Positions 13,351 through 14,200 of a DNA stretch of 14,200 nt are shown here, piece after piece. The position numbers were made by a program, and so were the translations under genes. Source of the stretch: an uncultured Erysipelotrichaceae bacterium (lineage in GTDB: Bacteria; Bacillota_I; Bacilli_A; RFN20; CAG-826); contig CADBDO010000013.1 in the NCBI GenBank assembly GCA_902793515.1, positions 1-14,200 of the forward strand, given 5' to 3'. Positions within the stretch are counted from its first letter, which is position 1; every line of letters starts with the position of its first letter. Under the pieces are notes generated by a model. That model searched no databases and was not told the origin of the DNA. It saw only the letters and a list, made by a program, of their open reading frames with translations.

Positions 13351-13716
13351 ATGGCAGACAGAAATGGCAGAATCAAGGCCGTCATCGCCAGGAACATCTC
13401 CGACATCCTGATGTTCGAGCTCAAGAACTCCCATATCGGTATGCCGTCGGTCAACGAGGTCATCGTCTCTAACGATTACTCGACCGCGAAAGTCTATGTT
13501 TCCTTCCTCGGAGCCAAATATCCTACGCAAAACCTCGCTGAACTCAATAGATGCAAGGGTTACGTAAGAAGCTCCCTAGCGAAGAAGATGGACCTCCGCA
13601 AAGTCCCTGAACTAACTTTCTATCTTGATGACATCTTCTATAAAGAGGAACGCATCAACGCGGCCCTCAAAAGAGAAGAAGAGCAGATTGAGAAAGCTCA
13701 TAAAGAAAGTAAATAG
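13351..13716 (+). CDS. rbfA: Ribosome-binding factor A
   Basis: RbfA binds the 30S subunit and aids 16S rRNA maturation and cold adaptation. The 121-residue protein has the expected single KH-like domain: IKAVIARNISDILMFELK (8-25) for the first helix, STAKVYVSFLG (44-54) as the central strand signature, and VRSSLAKKMDLRKVPELTF (72-90) leading to a DD motif before the last helix. A Glu/Lys-rich helix closes the protein. AAGGAG lies inside the last codons of infB, 6 bases before the ATG, so translation is probably coupled. It is the last gene of the operon here; truB and ribF, which often follow, are absent. Confidence 0.93.
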   Translation: MADRNGRIKAVIARNISDILMFELKNSHIGMPSVNEVIVSNDYSTAKVYVSFLGAKYPTQNLAELNRCKGYVRSSLAKKMDLRKVPELTFYLDDIFYKEERINAALKREEEQIEKAHKESK

Positions 13717-13729
13717 AAACTTTTAAGAA

Positions 13730-13757
13730 GGCACGGAATGAAAGCCGTGTCTTTTTT
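13730..13757 (+). terminator. Intrinsic terminator of the rimP-rbfA operon
   Basis: GGCACGG (13730-13736) pairs with CCGTGTC (13745-13751), 7 bp with one G-U pair and an 8-base loop, followed by TTTTTT (13752-13757). It lies 13 bases after the rbfA stop. Confidence 0.87.
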
Positions 13758-13783
13758 GCATACATTCGAAGAAGGAGCATAAA
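13756..13783 (+). promoter_or_regulatory. Weak candidate promoter for the radical SAM gene
   Basis: TTGCAT (13756-13761), 16 bases, then CATAAA (13778-13783), similar in style to the rimP promoter. Both boxes are poor matches. The stretch 13758-13861 otherwise holds only AT-rich sequence with tiny reading frames of at most 9 codons. Confidence 0.2.
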
Positions 13784-13861
13784 GATTATCTTCAAAAAAT
13801 GCAACCGAAATTACGCTTAAACGATTAGAATGATAAATGGATAAAGAATAATACAATCTAT

Positions 13862-14200
13862 ATGAAAAGACGCTCTATCATGCTCATCATTACACAACGA
13901 TGCAATTTATCCTGCGTCTATTGTTATGAGCATAACAAAACATCTGCTCAAATGTCTTTTGCAACCGCGAAAGCGATCATAGATAAAGAACTGGTCGACG
14001 AGGATACTAGGTATTCAATAGATTTGTTTGGCGGAGAGCCTCTCCAAAACTTCCCCCTTATTCAGAAAATCTATGATTACTTAATTCATTTTCCTAATCA
14101 GAAAATTCGCAATAACACCATCATTTTTGCAACAACTAACGGAACTTTGATAAACGATGAAAACAAACAATGGTTCAGAGATAGAAAAGATAAGGTAATC
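13862..14200 (+). CDS. Radical SAM enzyme, N-terminal part (cut by window end)
   Basis: The first 113 codons of a radical SAM protein; no stop before the window ends. The iron-sulfur motif CNLSCVYCYE has Cys14, Cys18 and Cys21 (CxxxCxxC), which would hold the 4Fe-4S cluster that cleaves S-adenosylmethionine. LFGGEPL (55-61) is the SAM-binding GGE motif, in the form common in SPASM-type enzymes such as anaerobic sulfatase maturases and peptide-modifying enzymes. ATTNGTLI (about 93-100) is the next typical strand. Whether a SPASM domain follows cannot be seen. The start at 13862 puts CxxxCxxC at the usual distance from the N-terminus; an in-frame TAG at 13826 with no intervening ATG sets the limit. 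There is no good Shine-Dalgarno. The DNA is much more AT-rich than the operon before it, with ATA and TTA codons, suggesting different origin. Confidence 0.88.
   Translation, partial: MKRRSIMLIITQRCNLSCVYCYEHNKTSAQMSFATAKAIIDKELVDEDTRYSIDLFGGEPLQNFPLIQKIYDYLIHFPNQKIRNNTIIFATTNGTLINDENKQWFRDRKDKVI

Noticed and set aside
13790..13861. Small peptide genes (9 codons at 13799 and 4 codons at 13837) before the radical SAM gene
   Set aside because: Too short, no ribosome sites, and no cysteine or core-peptide features of a modified-peptide precursor.

Overview
The window looks like chromosome from an uncultured, Gram-positive-lineage bacterium of the Firmicutes/Bacilli type (an Erysipelotrichales- or RF39-like gut lineage would fit; this is inference). 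The evidence is the gene order rimP-nusA-ylxR-ylxQ-infB-rbfA, several lipoproteins with classic lipoboxes, and many strong Shine-Dalgarno sites. TAA, TAG and TGA all act as stops: ylxR ends in TGA at its normal length, so the mycoplasma code does not apply. Almost every real gene is on the + strand. Most genes favour GTC, GAC, ATC and AAG codons, and this bias opens long meaningless reading frames on the opposite strand.

Layout. 1-1312: serine O-acetyltransferase, then a small flavodoxin-fold reductase, closed by a terminator. 1394-2065: a solitary lipoprotein. 2066-2207: an AT-rich stretch with two adjacent inverted repeats and an intrinsic terminator. 2208-3775: guanine deaminase and a small membrane protein as a pair. 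3841-4713: a DegV/FakB-type fatty-acid-binding protein. 4765-8480: an array of four paralogous lipoproteins plus the 3' stump of a fifth, each followed by an intrinsic terminator except the first, which is co-transcribed with the second. 8491-13757: the transcription/translation operon rimP (ylxS), nusA, ylxR (rnpM), ylxQ, infB and rbfA, with its own promoter, a structured leader and a final terminator. 13862-14200: the AT-rich start of a radical SAM enzyme cut off by the window end.

The most unusual part is the lipoprotein array. The first and third members share about 116 bp running from the promoter to the lipobox cysteine codon at about 91% identity, and the second shares the signal-peptide DNA. 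The mature proteins have diverged heavily and keep only three short shared motifs: SKGEGNLT-like, Y[ND]xY and I.LP..W..I. Related terminators lie between units, and a truncated fifth unit follows the fourth. This is the footprint of an expanding, shrinking and recombining family of surface proteins with a conserved expression cassette and variable mature domains. A second point of interest is the rimP-nusA leader, which can fold into two mutually exclusive hairpins, the later one terminator-like, and may be an attenuator controlling nusA. No tRNA, rRNA, CRISPR array, transposase or insertion sequence was seen.
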